A DNA stretch of 48,809 bases from Anaerolineaceae bacterium (lineage in GTDB: Bacteria; Chloroflexota; Anaerolineae; Anaerolineales; Anaerolineaceae), in NCBI GenBank assembly GCA_017417055.1, contig JAFPZX010000049.1:1-48809 (forward strand). The letters run 5' to 3'. Below, one piece after another: positions 39,377 through 48,796 of this stretch (positions within the stretch are counted from its first letter, which is position 1; each line of letters begins with the position of its first letter). A program made the translations under genes and the position numbers. The notes under the pieces are model-generated. The model did no database searches, was not told where the DNA came from, and worked only from the letters and a program-made list of their open reading frames with translations.

Positions 39377-40453
39377 TTATGCGTCTTCAACGCTCAGCGC
39401 TTCTTCGTCTTCGGATTCCGGTTTGTTCATGACCTGAATATTAAACGGATCCACGCTGATATCGACCTTACTGCCAACCTCATTCAGCCGTGTGGAATGA
39501 ACCAGCCAATCATAACCGCCGGCATTAACTTCCATTTCGTAATGCACGCCCTTGAAGATGACATGGGTAACTACGCCGGGAAGGGTACCCTTTCCGGGCG
39601 GGACCAGTTCGATATCTTCCGGACGGATGACCACATCAACCGGGTTGTTTTCGCCAAAACCCTTGTCCACACAGACGAAATTCGTACCCAGAATGTTAAC
39701 CAGCTCATCACGGACCATGGTGGCATGCAGGATGTTGGAATCCCCGATGAAGTCCGCCACGAAGGCGTTTTCCGGTTCGTTATATATCTGCTCCGGAGAG
39801 CCTTCCTGCTGGATATAACCCTGGTTCATGACCACGATGTGGTCGGACATGGTCAGCGCTTCTTCCTGGTCATGGGTGACATAGATAAAGGTGATGCCCA
39901 GTTCGTTTTTGAGGCGGATCAGTTCGTATTGCATGTCCTGCCGCAGTTTGAGGTCCAAAGCGCCGAGCGGTTCATCCAGCAGCAGTACCTTCGGTTCGTT
40001 GACGATAGCACGGGCAATGGCGACGCGCTGCTGCTGCCCGCCGGAAAGTGAATCCGGCATGCGGTGCTCAAAACCTTCCAGATTGACCAGCTTGAGCGCG
40101 TATTTGATTTTGTCTTTGATGTAATTGGATGGTTTGTTTTTGATTTTCAGTCCGAAGGCGATATTTTCCGCCACGTCCATGTGCGTAAAGAGCGCATATT
40201 TTTGAAAAACTGTATTCAACTGGCGCTTGTTTGGTGCCAAACCGGTGATATCCTGACCATCGAAAATCACTTTTCCTTCATCAGGACGCTCAAAACCGCC
40301 GATGATGCGCAGGATTGTTGTTTTCCCACACCCCGAAGGTCCTAACAATGTAACAAACGAATTCTCATAAATCGAAAGATTGAGATCATCAATAACAAGA
40401 TTCCCGTCAAACGACTTGGAAATGTGCTGCAGTTGAATCAGTTCCTTCTTCAT
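39377..40453 (-). CDS. potA: Polyamine ABC transporter ATPase PotA
   Basis: The 358-residue product has Walker [10 protein letters not shown], the ABC signature LSGGQQQR, Walker [13 protein letters not shown] and the His of the switch region ([10 protein letters not shown]). Its C-terminal 120 residues form the TOBE-type regulatory domain ([11 protein letters not shown]). It drives polyamine uptake. I choose ATG 40453, with AAAGGAG 8 bases upstream, over an upstream ATG. The 40454-40608 region before it is A+T-rich with TATTATAATATTAAG on the complementary reading (TATAAT), a likely promoter for the operon. Confidence 0.94.
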   Translation of the reverse strand: MKKELIQLQHISKSFDGNLVIDDLNLSIYENSFVTLLGPSGCGKTTILRIIGGFERPDEGKVIFDGQDITGLAPNKRQLNTVFQKYALFTHMDVAENIAFGLKIKNKPSNYIKDKIKYALKLVNLEGFEHRMPDSLSGGQQQRVAIARAIVNEPKVLLLDEPLGALDLKLRQDMQYELIRLKNELGITFIYVTHDQEEALTMSDHIVVMNQGYIQQEGSPEQIYNEPENAFVADFIGDSNILHATMVRDELVNILGTNFVCVDKGFGENNPVDVVIRPEDIELVPPGKGTLPGVVTHVIFKGVHYEMEVNAGGYDWLVHSTRLNEVGSKVDISVDPFNIQVMNKPESEDEEALSVEDA

Positions 40454-40608
40454 CAGCCGTCTCCTTTGATATTTCAAAAATTCCCTCAGAAGGGAGGCTT
40501 TTCACCAAATTGTTTATCTTCGATAATCATAGCCATGCTATTATTATAATATTAAGCGTTATGAAAAAAGCACAGGAGTGCAAGATTCCTGAAATTTTTA
40601 TTATTCTA

Positions 40609-40698
40609 TATGCTGATTAATTCCCGTGAAAGTGAAAGAACAGTTCTGCGCTCTGCGCAAAACCGTCCCCGAACCTCAATTAATCGGTGATTTCTTAG
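40609..40698. mobile_element. MITE-like element 7
   Basis: Left end TATGCTGATTAATTCC is shortened; the right end is CAATTAATCGGTGATTTCTTA. The core GAACAGTTCTGCGCTCTG with GCGCAAAACCGTCCCC resembles element 6. It ends one base before the MarR-family gene stop. Confidence 0.75.
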
Positions 40699-40699
40699 T

Positions 40700-41152
40700 T
40701 CAATCAACGGGATTTTCTACAAAATTTTGGGAAAGTTTATTGAGAATCCGGTAAAGCGAAACGGCGTCTTCCGGTGGAAGTTCGATGCAGTGAGACATTT
40801 TTTCCGGGACGCACAAGGCTTTGGACCGGAGCGAGGTACCTTCGTCCGTGAGCGTGACGTTGACGATGCGCTCATCTTCACGGGACCGTTCACGCACCAC
40901 AAAGCCCTTCTTTTCCAGAGATTTGACCACCGGTGTGAGTGTGCCGGAATCAAGAAACAGGAGCTCGCCCAACTGCTTGACGCTGCATTCCTGATGTTCC
41001 CATAACGCCATCATGGTAATATATTGTGTGTACGTAAGGTCAATCTCATCCAGATACGGTTTATAACGGCGGATCACCTCCTTCGCACACACATAAAGCG
41101 GGAAGCAGAGCTGGTTTTCAAGTTTCAGCGGATCAAAAGCTTCTTTCGGCAT
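40700..41152 (-). CDS. MarR-family regulator of the OhrR type
   Basis: The 150-residue product is a winged-helix MarR protein (DNA helix TYTQYITMMALWEHQECSVK, wing SLEKKGFVVRERSREDERIV). Near its start LENQLCFPLYVC holds Cys16 at the place of the peroxide-sensing Cys of OhrR (LxxxLCFxLY). Oxidation of that Cys releases DNA, so it probably represses an oxidative-stress gene. The glutathione peroxidase gene lies upstream on the same strand, with 156 bases between, filled by a TTCTTCATTC-type inverted repeat. An OhrR partner Ohr is not present; the peroxidase is a likely target. Confidence 0.88.
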   Translation of the reverse strand: MPKEAFDPLKLENQLCFPLYVCAKEVIRRYKPYLDEIDLTYTQYITMMALWEHQECSVKQLGELLFLDSGTLTPVVKSLEKKGFVVRERSREDERIVNVTLTDEGTSLRSKALCVPEKMSHCIELPPEDAVSLYRILNKLSQNFVENPVD

Positions 41153-41173
41153 AACGTTTTCCGGGAAAACTTA

Positions 41174-41300
41174 ACGAAGGAAGAATGAAGAAGGAAGAAT
41201 GAAGAATTTAGGTAATGAAGAATGAAGAATTATGAATGTATGAATTTTCTTCGATCTTCAATCTTACTTCTTACTTCTTCATTCTTCCTTCTGTCTTTGG
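41174..41300. repeat. GAAGAATGAAG inverted low-complexity repeat
   Basis: GAAGGAAGAATGAAGAAGGA and GAAGAATGAAGAATTATGAA face TTCTTACTTCTTCATTCTTC and CTTCTG. The region between the MarR-family and peroxidase genes consists of almost nothing else. Confidence 0.75.
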
Positions 41301-41308
41301 CTGATTCC

Positions 41309-41851
41309 CTAAATCAGAGAAGCAACGCACTCTTCAACTTTTTTCATGTCGGCGGTCGGCTCAAAACGGGCGACCACTTCGCCTTCACGGTTGACAACGA
41401 ACTTGGTGAAGTTCCATTTGATTTCCGGATTGTTTTTGTAATCCTTGTCGATGGTCTTCAACAGTGCGGACATGGCCAGAGCGGTCGGGCCTTTGCCGAA
41501 GCCTTCAAAACCCTTCTGGGACTTCAGGTATTTGAACAGTTCAATGGCGTTTTCGCCGTTGACATCGGACTTTTTCATCTGCGGGAACTGTGTGTTGTAC
41601 TTCAGTGTGCAGAACTGATGGATTTCTTCATCGGTACCAGGAGTCTGGCCTTTGAATTGATTGCAGGGAACATCCACGATTTCGAGTCCCTGATCGTGAT
41701 ATTTTTCATACATCTTTTCAAGCGGTTCATAGTGAGGGGTGAAACCGCAGCCGGTCGCAGTGTTGACAACCAAAACGACTTTCCCTTTGAAATCAGCCAT
41801 GGAAAGCTGGCTGCCATCCGGACGTGTTACAGATAAATCATAAAAACCCAT
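41309..41851 (-). CDS. gpx: Glutathione peroxidase family protein
   Basis: The 180-residue product has the peroxidase signature NTATGCGFTPHYEPL with Cys35 at the selenocysteine position, CNQFKGQTPGT (catalytic Gln) and IKWNFTKFVV (catalytic Trp and Asn). It is a Cys-type enzyme that in bacteria usually takes electrons from thioredoxin. No Sec is used. I start at ATG 41851 with AAAGGAG 7 bases upstream; the frame is open for 75 bases more. An anaerobe would use it against peroxides. The OhrR-type regulator lies downstream. Confidence 0.94.
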   Translation of the reverse strand: MGFYDLSVTRPDGSQLSMADFKGKVVLVVNTATGCGFTPHYEPLEKMYEKYHDQGLEIVDVPCNQFKGQTPGTDEEIHQFCTLKYNTQFPQMKKSDVNGENAIELFKYLKSQKGFEGFGKGPTALAMSALLKTIDKDYKNNPEIKWNFTKFVVNREGEVVARFEPTADMKKVEECVASLI

Positions 41852-41993
41852 GATAATAACTCCTTTGTTGTTTTTACAATTAAATTGTACACAATCTATT
41901 ATCTTTGTCAAGGGAATATATGACAATGTAACGTTTTCCCATTTTCCCCTGCCGCTGAAACGTATAATTGAAGGCCGAAGGAAATTTAAATTT

Positions 41994-42389
41994 ATGAGTG
42001 ATTTGGAAGAAGCAAGAGCCTATTTCGCCAATGATCGCTACGCGACAGAAGCAACCGGCATCGTAATCGAAGAAGTCGGTGAACATTACGCCAAATGCAG
42101 CCTGAAACTGAATGAACGTCATCTGAACGCAGTTGGGCATGTGATGGGCGGCGTGGTTTACACCATGGCCGACCTGACTTTTGCTGTCAGCACAAATTTC
42201 CGCGCGGAACGACCAACGGTCACCAACGTGGCGCAGGTCAGTTATCTGAATCCGCCGGAAGGAGATACTTTGTTCAGCGAAAGCAGACTGATCAAAGACG
42301 GCAGACGGATTTGTTTTTATGAGATCCGCATTTGGGACAGCACTGGAAAAGACATCGCGGTCATCAGCATGAATGGATACCACATATAA
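41994..42389 (+). CDS. PaaI-type hotdog thioesterase
   Basis: The 131-residue product is one hotdog domain: the catalytic-region HLNAVGHVMGGVVYTMADLT (HxxxGxxxGG) near residue 42-62 and the long following helix, then TVTNVAQVSYLNPPEGDTLF. It hydrolyses acyl-CoA thioesters, in PaaI often of phenylacetyl or related CoA; the actual substrate is open. GAAGGAAA precedes ATG 41994. It diverges from the peroxidase gene. The 42390-42530 gap holds a GAGTGAGGAG run and a CACTGATCACTGACTGCTG stretch but no gene. Confidence 0.9.
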   Translation: MSDLEEARAYFANDRYATEATGIVIEEVGEHYAKCSLKLNERHLNAVGHVMGGVVYTMADLTFAVSTNFRAERPTVTNVAQVSYLNPPEGDTLFSESRLIKDGRRICFYEIRIWDSTGKDIAVISMNGYHI

Positions 42390-42530
42390 AGTTAGGAATT
42401 AGGAGTGAGGAGTGTGGAGTGATAACAGATCGGCTTTCGGGCTGCGGTTACAATATGATAACAAAGAGGTGAAAGGTAAAAGTTGCAAGGTATCATCTGA
42501 CCACTGATCACTGACTGCTGAGGAAAGAAA

Positions 42531-43928
42531 ATGAAAAACGAAGAACATATCAACAAAATCGGACAGGCATTCACGCTGTGGGAGCTGCTGCGCTTCAGTT
42601 TTCCTTCGATTTTAAACAATTTTTTTGCCCAGCTGTTCAAAACGCTTGATGACGGACTTTTTATCTCCCGCTTTGTCGGCAAAAGTGCTTTAGCGGGAAT
42701 CAATATTCTCAACCCGATCCATTTTTTTCAATTCAGTCTCAACAACCTTTTCGCAGTCGGAGCGCCGAACCTATCCTCCCGCAAAATGGGACAGGGCGAC
42801 CAGCAGGAAGCCAAGCGGATCTTTTCCCGCATCGTGATCGTCTCGCTGCTGATCGGTTCTCTGTTCGCGCTTGGTCTCAACGTTTTTGCCTATCCGCTGC
42901 TGAAAGTTTTAGGCGCGGATGAGGAACTGATGCAGTATGCCATCATCTCCCTGCGCACGGTTTTTGCCTTCACCCCAATTACGCTCACAAACGCAGTTTT
43001 CAATAATTACTACTCAACTGCCGGGAAACCTTCCATGGGGCTGGTCTGCTCCATTGTTAACGGGACAATCAACATCAGTCTGGATGTACTCCTGGTGGTC
43101 GTCAAACAGATGGGCGTACTGGGAGCCTGTCTGGCGACTATATCGGGAGACGCGGTCGTTTTTATCATCGGGCTGGTCTTTTTCCTTAACCGCAGCCATG
43201 AGATCCATTTTGTCAAACCGGAAGGAAAATTCTTCTCTACAGCCATTGAATCCAGCAAGAACGGGCTGCCGCAGTTCATCAACACAGTCTCCCTTTCCCT
43301 CTCCTCACTGGTAATGAATTACCAGCTGCTGCGCTATGTCGGCAATGACGGCATCGCGGCAAATTCCATCGTGGCAGACCTGCTGCGGATCCTGACTTCG
43401 CTCTTTTTCGGCTATACACTCTGTGTCGGCCCGATCATTTCCTACAACTACGGAGCGAAAAAACCGGACCGGCTGCGCACGCTGCTGAAACAAAACGCGG
43501 CAATTTGGGCCATGACATCGGTGGTGCTGACCATCACCGGGCTGCTGTGCCGCAAACCCTTTATTTCGATCTTCATCAATCCGAATGACAATTCCGAGGT
43601 GTTTTACAACCTGACATATTTCGGACTGACGATCCAATATCTCTCCCTGCCGTTTTTCTCCGGATGCGTGATCATCCCGCGCATGCTGACCGCGGTGAAC
43701 GAGATCCGTGCTTCCATGACGGTGGCGATCATCCGCAATGTAGTCCTGCGTCTGCTCTGTATCCTGACGGTACCGCTCATTTTCGGATACAAAGGGATCT
43801 GGCTGGCAGGGCTGATCTGCGAAATTCTGGCTTTCAGTGTTGATATTTATGTGTTGAACAAACATCTGCCGAGTTACGGATTTAAAGCGCCGCTGAATTT
43901 ATCGGCAATCGGAACGAGAGAATCATGA
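42531..43928 (+). CDS. MATE-family efflux transporter
   Basis: The 465-residue product has about 12 membrane spans in two MatE halves (FSFPSILNNFFAQLFKTLDD at the start; QFINTVSLSLSSLVMNYQLL at the second half). It should export drugs or metabolites by Na+ or H+ exchange, or flip lipid-linked sugars. Substrate cannot be read. Its TGA overlaps the start of the glycosyltransferase (ATGA), so the two are translated as a pair; a glycan-related flippase is therefore plausible. GAGGAAAG precedes the start at 42531. Confidence 0.92.
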   Translation: MKNEEHINKIGQAFTLWELLRFSFPSILNNFFAQLFKTLDDGLFISRFVGKSALAGINILNPIHFFQFSLNNLFAVGAPNLSSRKMGQGDQQEAKRIFSRIVIVSLLIGSLFALGLNVFAYPLLKVLGADEELMQYAIISLRTVFAFTPITLTNAVFNNYYSTAGKPSMGLVCSIVNGTINISLDVLLVVVKQMGVLGACLATISGDAVVFIIGLVFFLNRSHEIHFVKPEGKFFSTAIESSKNGLPQFINTVSLSLSSLVMNYQLLRYVGNDGIAANSIVADLLRILTSLFFGYTLCVGPIISYNYGAKKPDRLRTLLKQNAAIWAMTSVVLTITGLLCRKPFISIFINPNDNSEVFYNLTYFGLTIQYLSLPFFSGCVIIPRMLTAVNEIRASMTVAIIRNVVLRLLCILTVPLIFGYKGIWLAGLICEILAFSVDIYVLNKHLPSYGFKAPLNLSAIGTRES

Positions 43929-45046
43929 AGCGCATCATATTTTTCGGATCGCAAATCACTACCGGCGGAGCCCAGCGTGTCCTGCTGGACCAGGCGCAGT
44001 GGTTCCAGAAAAACGGATATGAAGTGCATGCCGTCTTTTTTTACGATAAAGACGGACTGCTGCCGCAATGGTCCACACAGTATCCATTCCCCATCACAGC
44101 GCTTTCCGTTTATCAACGCGGAGCAGGTCTCCTGAAAAATTTCAGCGGCCTGCTGCACGGCTTTGTTCAGCTGATCAGGCTGCTGAAGCATGAAAAACCG
44201 GATTGTATCGAGACTTTCACGCATGACGCTGACCTGATGGGGATTCCGGCTGCCTGCCTGAGCGGCATTAGAAAAAGGATCGGGGCCCATCACGGACAGT
44301 TTGCCGGCATGTCCGGACTCACCTGCCGGGCGCACACCTTTGTCATCAATTCAAAAATGACGACAAAACTTGTCTGTGTCTCGGAACGGGCAAAACGTCA
44401 GGCTCTGGAAGAGGAAATTCATGCGGACAAGATTGAAGTGATCTTCAATGGTGTACGTCCGGTAGAATTAGATCCGATGGTGCGTGCCGAAACACGGTCG
44501 GAACTTGGATTGAATTCAGATGACCTTATGATTCTGAATGTCGGACGGCTGACACCGGAAAAGGCTCAGCAGCATCTGGTCTCCGCCGCATCATTCCTTG
44601 CGGATCGCCCCAATTATCACTTTTTTATCGCGGGAGAAGGTCCCTGCCGTGCAGCATTGGAGCAGCAGATTTCCGACAATGACTTGAAAGGAAGGTTTAC
44701 GCTGCTGGGAAACCGTTCAGATGTGGATCGGCTTTTGAACGCGGCGGACCTTTTCGTGCTTTATTCCGACACAGAAGGGATGCCGGTTTCCCTGATGGAA
44801 GCCATGAGCGCCGGACTTCCCTGTATCGCATCCAACCTGGAAGGAATCGCCCAGTTGATCCCGGATGCACAATACGGCACGCTGATTCCGGCAGGTGATC
44901 CGGAACTGCTTGCGGAAACGATCCGCCGGACGCTCAATAATCCCAGGAAGTGCACCGAACAAGGCAAGGCCGCAGCCCAGCGGATCCGTTCACAGTTTAC
45001 CATCGATGCATCCTGCAAAAAATACGAAGCCCTTTTCAAAGCCTGA
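43925..45046 (+). CDS. GT4-family glycosyltransferase
   Basis: The 373-residue product has a GT-B fold. The N-terminal half starts FFGSQITTGGAQRVLLDQAQ (GGxxR acceptor loop). The C-terminal half has NVGRLTPEKAQQHLVSAASF (G-R-L-x-x-x-K) and TEGMPVSLMEAMSAGLPCIA (E-x7-E donor site), the marks of family GT4. The donor is a nucleotide sugar, the acceptor unknown. It overlaps the MATE gene by four bases. After it, 45047-45219 holds a GGGAACGGTCCC palindrome (45095-45129) and no gene. Confidence 0.92.
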   Translation: MKRIIFFGSQITTGGAQRVLLDQAQWFQKNGYEVHAVFFYDKDGLLPQWSTQYPFPITALSVYQRGAGLLKNFSGLLHGFVQLIRLLKHEKPDCIETFTHDADLMGIPAACLSGIRKRIGAHHGQFAGMSGLTCRAHTFVINSKMTTKLVCVSERAKRQALEEEIHADKIEVIFNGVRPVELDPMVRAETRSELGLNSDDLMILNVGRLTPEKAQQHLVSAASFLADRPNYHFFIAGEGPCRAALEQQISDNDLKGRFTLLGNRSDVDRLLNAADLFVLYSDTEGMPVSLMEAMSAGLPCIASNLEGIAQLIPDAQYGTLIPAGDPELLAETIRRTLNNPRKCTEQGKAAAQRIRSQFTIDASCKKYEALFKA

Positions 45047-45094
45047 AAAACATTCCGGACGGCTGTTCTCTTTACACTGTCTGCAGCCAGTATT

Positions 45095-45129
45095 AGTGGG
45101 AACGGTCCCATAAAGGGACAGTACCCGGT
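45095..45129. repeat. GGGACAGT-type palindrome
   Basis: GGGAACGGTCCCATAAAGGG and ACAGTACCCGG repeat words of the 31-base inverted repeat at 28082-28161, here in single copy and degenerate. Confidence 0.6.
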
Positions 45130-45219
45130 TAAATTGATACTTATTCCGTGAAATTTTTGCAATTTACCTGCAATCTCGTTTATAATGCATGAAGAAGCAG
45201 AATCGAAAGGGGAGAGAAG

Positions 45220-45864
45220 ATGAAGATCTATACAAAACTGCTCACTCTGTTATTATTTACAATTATATTGAGTGCCTGTTCCAATATACCGCAGGTACCC
45301 ACAAAGACACCGACGATGAGTCCGGAAGAGATTATGCAGGCAGCACAGTCAACCGCGGAGGCGCTGCGACGCGAGACAGAAACACAATGGGCAATCGAGA
45401 ATCCATCTCCAACCCCGACGGATACACCAACGGCTACTCCGATCTACACACCGACCAGTGCACTGCCGCTGATTCCGCCAACCGCAACTTCAGAGCCGCT
45501 GCCTTATCTGCGGGTCGGTTATACAAATGCAACGGTCTATAAAATCGGAGATCCCGGCAACTATGTCTTCGTACCAATGGACAACCTTTACATTGAAATT
45601 TGTTACACGAATGACGGTTCCGGTACATGGAACGAAAACTATTATGCCATGTGCACCAATATGGCCGGCAGTGTTATTTCACCGGATGGTCCGGTCTATC
45701 TCGGGAAAACCGTCAGCACCGGCGAAAAAGCCTGCTTCAGCTTCAATCGCGTTGGCAGCCCCAATACTGCACTGGGAACACAGTGCCCGGGATTCCAGTT
45801 ATATACTGACACAGGCGCAGGAATCCGTAACGGTTACGTGTCCGCTTGTTTCAATATTCAGTAA
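45220..45864 (+). CDS. Lipoprotein with Pro/Thr linker and NBR1-like Ig domain
   Basis: The 214-residue product begins with a lipoprotein signal ending ILSAC (lipobox, Cys20). A helical stretch follows (PEEIMQAAQSTAEALRRE), then a low-complexity linker (PSPTPTDTPTATPIYTPTSA) and a beta domain of about 115 residues with four or five Cys and the words ICYTNDGSGTWNENYYAMCT. The NDGSGTW pattern recalls the NBR1-type Ig-like domain found in many Anaerolineae lipoproteins. It should sit on the outside of the membrane; its ligand is unknown. GAAAGGGGAGAGAAG precedes the ATG. The linker type is the best taxonomic hint in the window. Confidence 0.8.
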   Translation: MKIYTKLLTLLLFTIILSACSNIPQVPTKTPTMSPEEIMQAAQSTAEALRRETETQWAIENPSPTPTDTPTATPIYTPTSALPLIPPTATSEPLPYLRVGYTNATVYKIGDPGNYVFVPMDNLYIEICYTNDGSGTWNENYYAMCTNMAGSVISPDGPVYLGKTVSTGEKACFSFNRVGSPNTALGTQCPGFQLYTDTGAGIRNGYVSACFNIQ

Positions 45865-45875
45865 AAAAATAATAA

Positions 45876-45912
45876 TCTGGGACACTTAAGAACCGTCCCC
45901 GAGTGTCCCAGA
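45876..45912. repeat. Hairpin upstream of asnS
   Basis: CTGGGACACT and AGTGTCCCAG pair over 10 bases, with AAGAACCGTCCCCG in the loop, the same word family as the MITE cores. It lies between the lipoprotein stop and the asnS ribosome site. Confidence 0.75.
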
Positions 45913-45934
45913 TGTGATCAGGAGTTTATAAAAA

Positions 45935-47326
45935 GTGAAACGCACAGAAATCAGAGAATTATTCGCCTCTCCGGAAAGCTTTGGAGGGAAAGAAATCACG
46001 GTCTGCGGCTGGGTGAAATCCATCCGAGACCAAAAGCGGATGGCATTTATCCAGCTGTCCGATGGCGGCACACATCTGCCGCTGCAGGTCGTCATGTTTG
46101 ATTCGATTGAGAATTACAAAGAAATCGCGGGACAGAATGTCGGCGCCGCGCTGATCGTTCACGGTCTTTTTAAACTGACACCGGAAGCCAAACAGCCCTT
46201 TGAAGTGGAAGCAACCACGATTGAAATCGAAGGCACTTCCACGCCGGACTATCCGCTGCAAAAGAAACGCCACACCCTGGAATATCTGCGTACGCTGCCG
46301 CATTTGCGCATGCGCACCAACACCCTTTCCGCGACCTTCCGCGTCCGCAGTGTGACTGCCTATGCAATCCATAAGTTCTTCAATGAACGTGGTTTTGTTT
46401 ATGCTCATACACCGATCATTACTACCAGTGACTGCGAAGGCGCCGGTGAAATGTTCCGCGTTACCACGCTGGATCTGAACAACCTGCCGAAGCTTGATGA
46501 CGGTTCCATCGACTATTCTCAGGATTTCTTTGGCGCTCCCACCGCGCTGACTGTTTCCGGACAGCTGCAGGGTGAGACCATGGCGCAAACCTTCGGGAAG
46601 ATTTACACCTTTGGTCCGACATTCCGCGCGGAAGAGTCCTACACCGCCCGTCATGCTTCGGAATTCTGGATGATTGAACCGGAAATCGCTTTCGCGGATC
46701 TGCAGGATGATATGGACCTCGCTCGCGATATGGTCAAGTTCATCCTCTCTTACGTCATGGAACAGTGTCCGCAGGAAATGAAGTTTTTCAACGACTTCTT
46801 CGATAAGGGCTTGCTCGAACGCATCCAGCACGTGATCGACTCCGATTTCGCCACGGTGACTTATACGGAAGCCATTGAACAGCTGGAAAAGGTCAAGGAT
46901 CAGTTCCAGTACCCGGTTTTCTGGGGAGCAGACCTGCAGACAGAGCATGAACGCTATCTGACGGAAGTGGTCTACAAAAAACCTCTCTTCGTTATTAACT
47001 ATCCAAAAGAGTTGAAGGCTTTTTACATGCGCGTCAATGATGACAACAAGACCGTTGCCGCGGTGGACCTGCTGGTTCCGGGTGTCGGTGAGATCATCGG
47101 CGGCTCCCAGCGTGAAGAACGCCTGGATGTTCTGGAAAAACGCATCGAGGAATGTGGACTGAACAAGGCAGACTATGAATGGTATCTGGACCTGCGCCGC
47201 TATGGCTCAACACACCATGCCGGCTTTGGTCTGGGCTTTGAACGGATGATCATGTACATGACCGGCATGGCGAACATCCGCGATATCCTGCCCTTCCCGC
47301 GCACTCCGAAAAACGCAATGCTGTAA
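45935..47326 (+). CDS. asnS: Asparaginyl-tRNA synthetase
   Basis: The 463-residue product has an N-terminal OB-fold anticodon-binding domain ([20 protein letters not shown]) and a class II catalytic core: motif 2 [20 protein letters not shown] and motif 3 [20 protein letters not shown], followed by DILPFPRTP, which is typical of AsnRS. It charges tRNA-Asn with asparagine. The start is GTG at 45935 with AGGAG upstream. Its presence as a separate AsnRS implies direct Asn-tRNA charging, though a GatCAB route may exist elsewhere. No T-box leader is seen. A strong terminator follows. Confidence 0.97.
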   Translation: MKRTEIRELFASPESFGGKEITVCGWVKSIRDQKRMAFIQLSDGGTHLPLQVVMFDSIENYKEIAGQNVGAALIVHGLFKLTPEAKQPFEVEATTIEIEGTSTPDYPLQKKRHTLEYLRTLPHLRMRTNTLSATFRVRSVTAYAIHKFFNERGFVYAHTPIITTSDCEGAGEMFRVTTLDLNNLPKLDDGSIDYSQDFFGAPTALTVSGQLQGETMAQTFGKIYTFGPTFRAEESYTARHASEFWMIEPEIAFADLQDDMDLARDMVKFILSYVMEQCPQEMKFFNDFFDKGLLERIQHVIDSDFATVTYTEAIEQLEKVKDQFQYPVFWGADLQTEHERYLTEVVYKKPLFVINYPKELKAFYMRVNDDNKTVAAVDLLVPGVGEIIGGSQREERLDVLEKRIEECGLNKADYEWYLDLRRYGSTHHAGFGLGFERMIMYMTGMANIRDILPFPRTPKNAML

Positions 47327-47358
47327 TCAGGTGTCAGAATTCAGGATTTAGGTATCAG

Positions 47359-47391
47359 GGACAGGCCTGCGTGCAGGCTTGTCCTTTTTTT
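47359..47391 (+). terminator. Rho-independent terminator of asnS
   Basis: GGACAGGCCTGC and GCAGGCTTGTCC form a 12-base stem with one mismatch-type pair, followed by TTTTTTT. Confidence 0.92.
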
Positions 47392-47410
47392 ATACGCTCC
47401 ACGTACTGAT

Positions 47411-48667
47411 TTAACCTCAAGAGAGCCGAAACCGGATGGTTTCGGCTGGTTTTTGGGAAAAACTCACACCCTCTCAGGCGGCGTTCCTCTCCCATCCCCG
47501 TGACAGGCTTCTTCCACGGGGCAGGCTTCCGGGCCTGTCCCACTGAATGACTCTATCCCGTTTAATGACTCTGTCCTACTGAGCAGCATATCCCATCCGG
47601 CAGCATTTTCCTGTCGGATCTCAGAGCGCTGACCACTGCCGGTGTTTTCACGAACCACATTTCGACCGTTTTTCGCGGCACACTTCTGTTGTTCTCTTGC
47701 ATGCTTCCGTTCCAGACGTTCCGCCTTTTTACGGGCCTTGATAGAATCATAGACTTTTGGTTGTTCCTGAGCCTTCGGTTCTTCATCCTTTTGCGGAGCT
47801 GCTGCAGTCGGAACCTTTTCCTTCTGCGGAAAAGCTTCACGCAGGAAGTCGCCCATCATCGGAAAAGCAGGAGCCTGTGTCGGCGGAAGCGCCTTGGGTT
47901 CATGGGTTTTCGCCTTTTTCGGTGCAGTGGTCTGATTCTCTTTATTTGACGAAGCGGTCTTCCCCCATGCTGCGTATGCGTGTAGATAATTAATGATACT
48001 GTCAGGATTGAGTTTGCCTTCACGGATGAGTTTGATCTTATCATCCGTCGCCTTGAGCCGTTTGGCCAGGTTGTACCAACGCATTTCCATCTCCAGCATC
48101 TGCATCCAGGCCTGCTGATTTTTGAAAGCATAGCCCTGAACAGCCGCGTGACACTTGCGGAAATGGAAGGAAAGCATGCTGTAAAGAAGCGGGATGGTAA
48201 GTTTTTCCAGACTTGCGAAGCGATAGCCTTTTTGCTCAAAAACGGTTTTGGTGATGGCACAGCTCGCCAGTTCTGCGATGCCCTTTTCCAGCCTGCGGGA
48301 AATATCCAGATAAGCTTCAGAGAAGCGGTTTTTCACCACCGCCAGGCCTTCCAGTTGCTTGATATCCGTAAAAACAGCCGAGGTCATTTCCTCAAAACTG
48401 ATGGGATCGCTGCTGAAATCGGTGATTTGTTCCCGCGGCAGACTTTCACCAACGAAGTCGTAACGGCTCTTCGGAAAACCTTGCTCATCCTGAGTCGTTA
48501 AAATTTCGTTCATTTCATCTGCTGCCTTCAGCTGCGCAAATTCCATCAGTTTCCCCTTTCTATCAGTGTGAAGTGTTCGAAGTTCAGAGTGCAGTTAATT
48601 ATTTACACTTCTTACTCCATACTTCTTACTTTCCGAGTTTACACCCAAACTTCAAAAATGAAAACGG
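47411..48667. repeat. Inverted gene duplication, copy B
   Basis: Reverse complement of copy A (33100-34300). It starts at TTAACCTCAAGAG, includes the AGCCGAAACC-GGTTTCGGCT hairpin, the gene, and the upstream GAGTTTACACCC. It lacks the GAGTGAGGAG pair found before copy A but has TACACTTCTTACTCC-type repeats at 48600. Confidence 0.85.
47464..48546 (-). CDS. Unknown protein, paralogue B of an inverted pair
   Basis: The 360-residue product matches the protein at 33252-34247 along its whole length, with the best match in the first 190 residues (SRRLEKGIAELASCAITKTV is identical). Differences are a longer linker (SSNKENQTTAPKKAKTHEPK) and a C-terminal end (SGTGPEACPVEEACHGDGRG) that comes from the same kind of palindrome. 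The basic KARKKAERLERKHAREQQK helix is kept. Same ribosome site GAAAGGGGAAACTG. Two divergent copies that both stay open suggest both are used. Function unknown. Confidence 0.75.
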   Translation of the reverse strand: MEFAQLKAADEMNEILTTQDEQGFPKSRYDFVGESLPREQITDFSSDPISFEEMTSAVFTDIKQLEGLAVVKNRFSEAYLDISRRLEKGIAELASCAITKTVFEQKGYRFASLEKLTIPLLYSMLSFHFRKCHAAVQGYAFKNQQAWMQMLEMEMRWYNLAKRLKATDDKIKLIREGKLNPDSIINYLHAYAAWGKTASSNKENQTTAPKKAKTHEPKALPPTQAPAFPMMGDFLREAFPQKEKVPTAAAPQKDEEPKAQEQPKVYDSIKARKKAERLERKHAREQQKCAAKNGRNVVRENTGSGQRSEIRQENAAGWDMLLSRTESLNGIESFSGTGPEACPVEEACHGDGRGTPPERV

Positions 48668-48735
48668 ACGTAAGCGTCAAATAGAAGACGGCTTGAAAAA
48701 ATGTAGAAAAGGACCATACTCTAAATAAGACGCGG

Positions 48736-48772
48736 GGTTTCTACGAGAATCTCGTGGAAATCTCGAGAAACC
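48736..48772. promoter_or_regulatory. Nested inverted repeat in the leader of the last gene
   Basis: GGTTTCT (48736-48742) and AGAAACC (48766-48772) flank the palindrome ACGAGAATCTCGT. It lies 24 bases before the start of the last gene and could be an operator or a folded leader. The 48668-48735 stretch before it holds nothing else recognisable. Confidence 0.5.
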
Positions 48773-48796
48773 TATGAAAATAGTAAGGAGTATGGC

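Noticed and set aside
45880-45935. T-box riboswitch before asnS
   Set aside because: The leader is about 70 bases, has no T-box (TGGNACCGCG-like) sequence and only a MITE-type hairpin.
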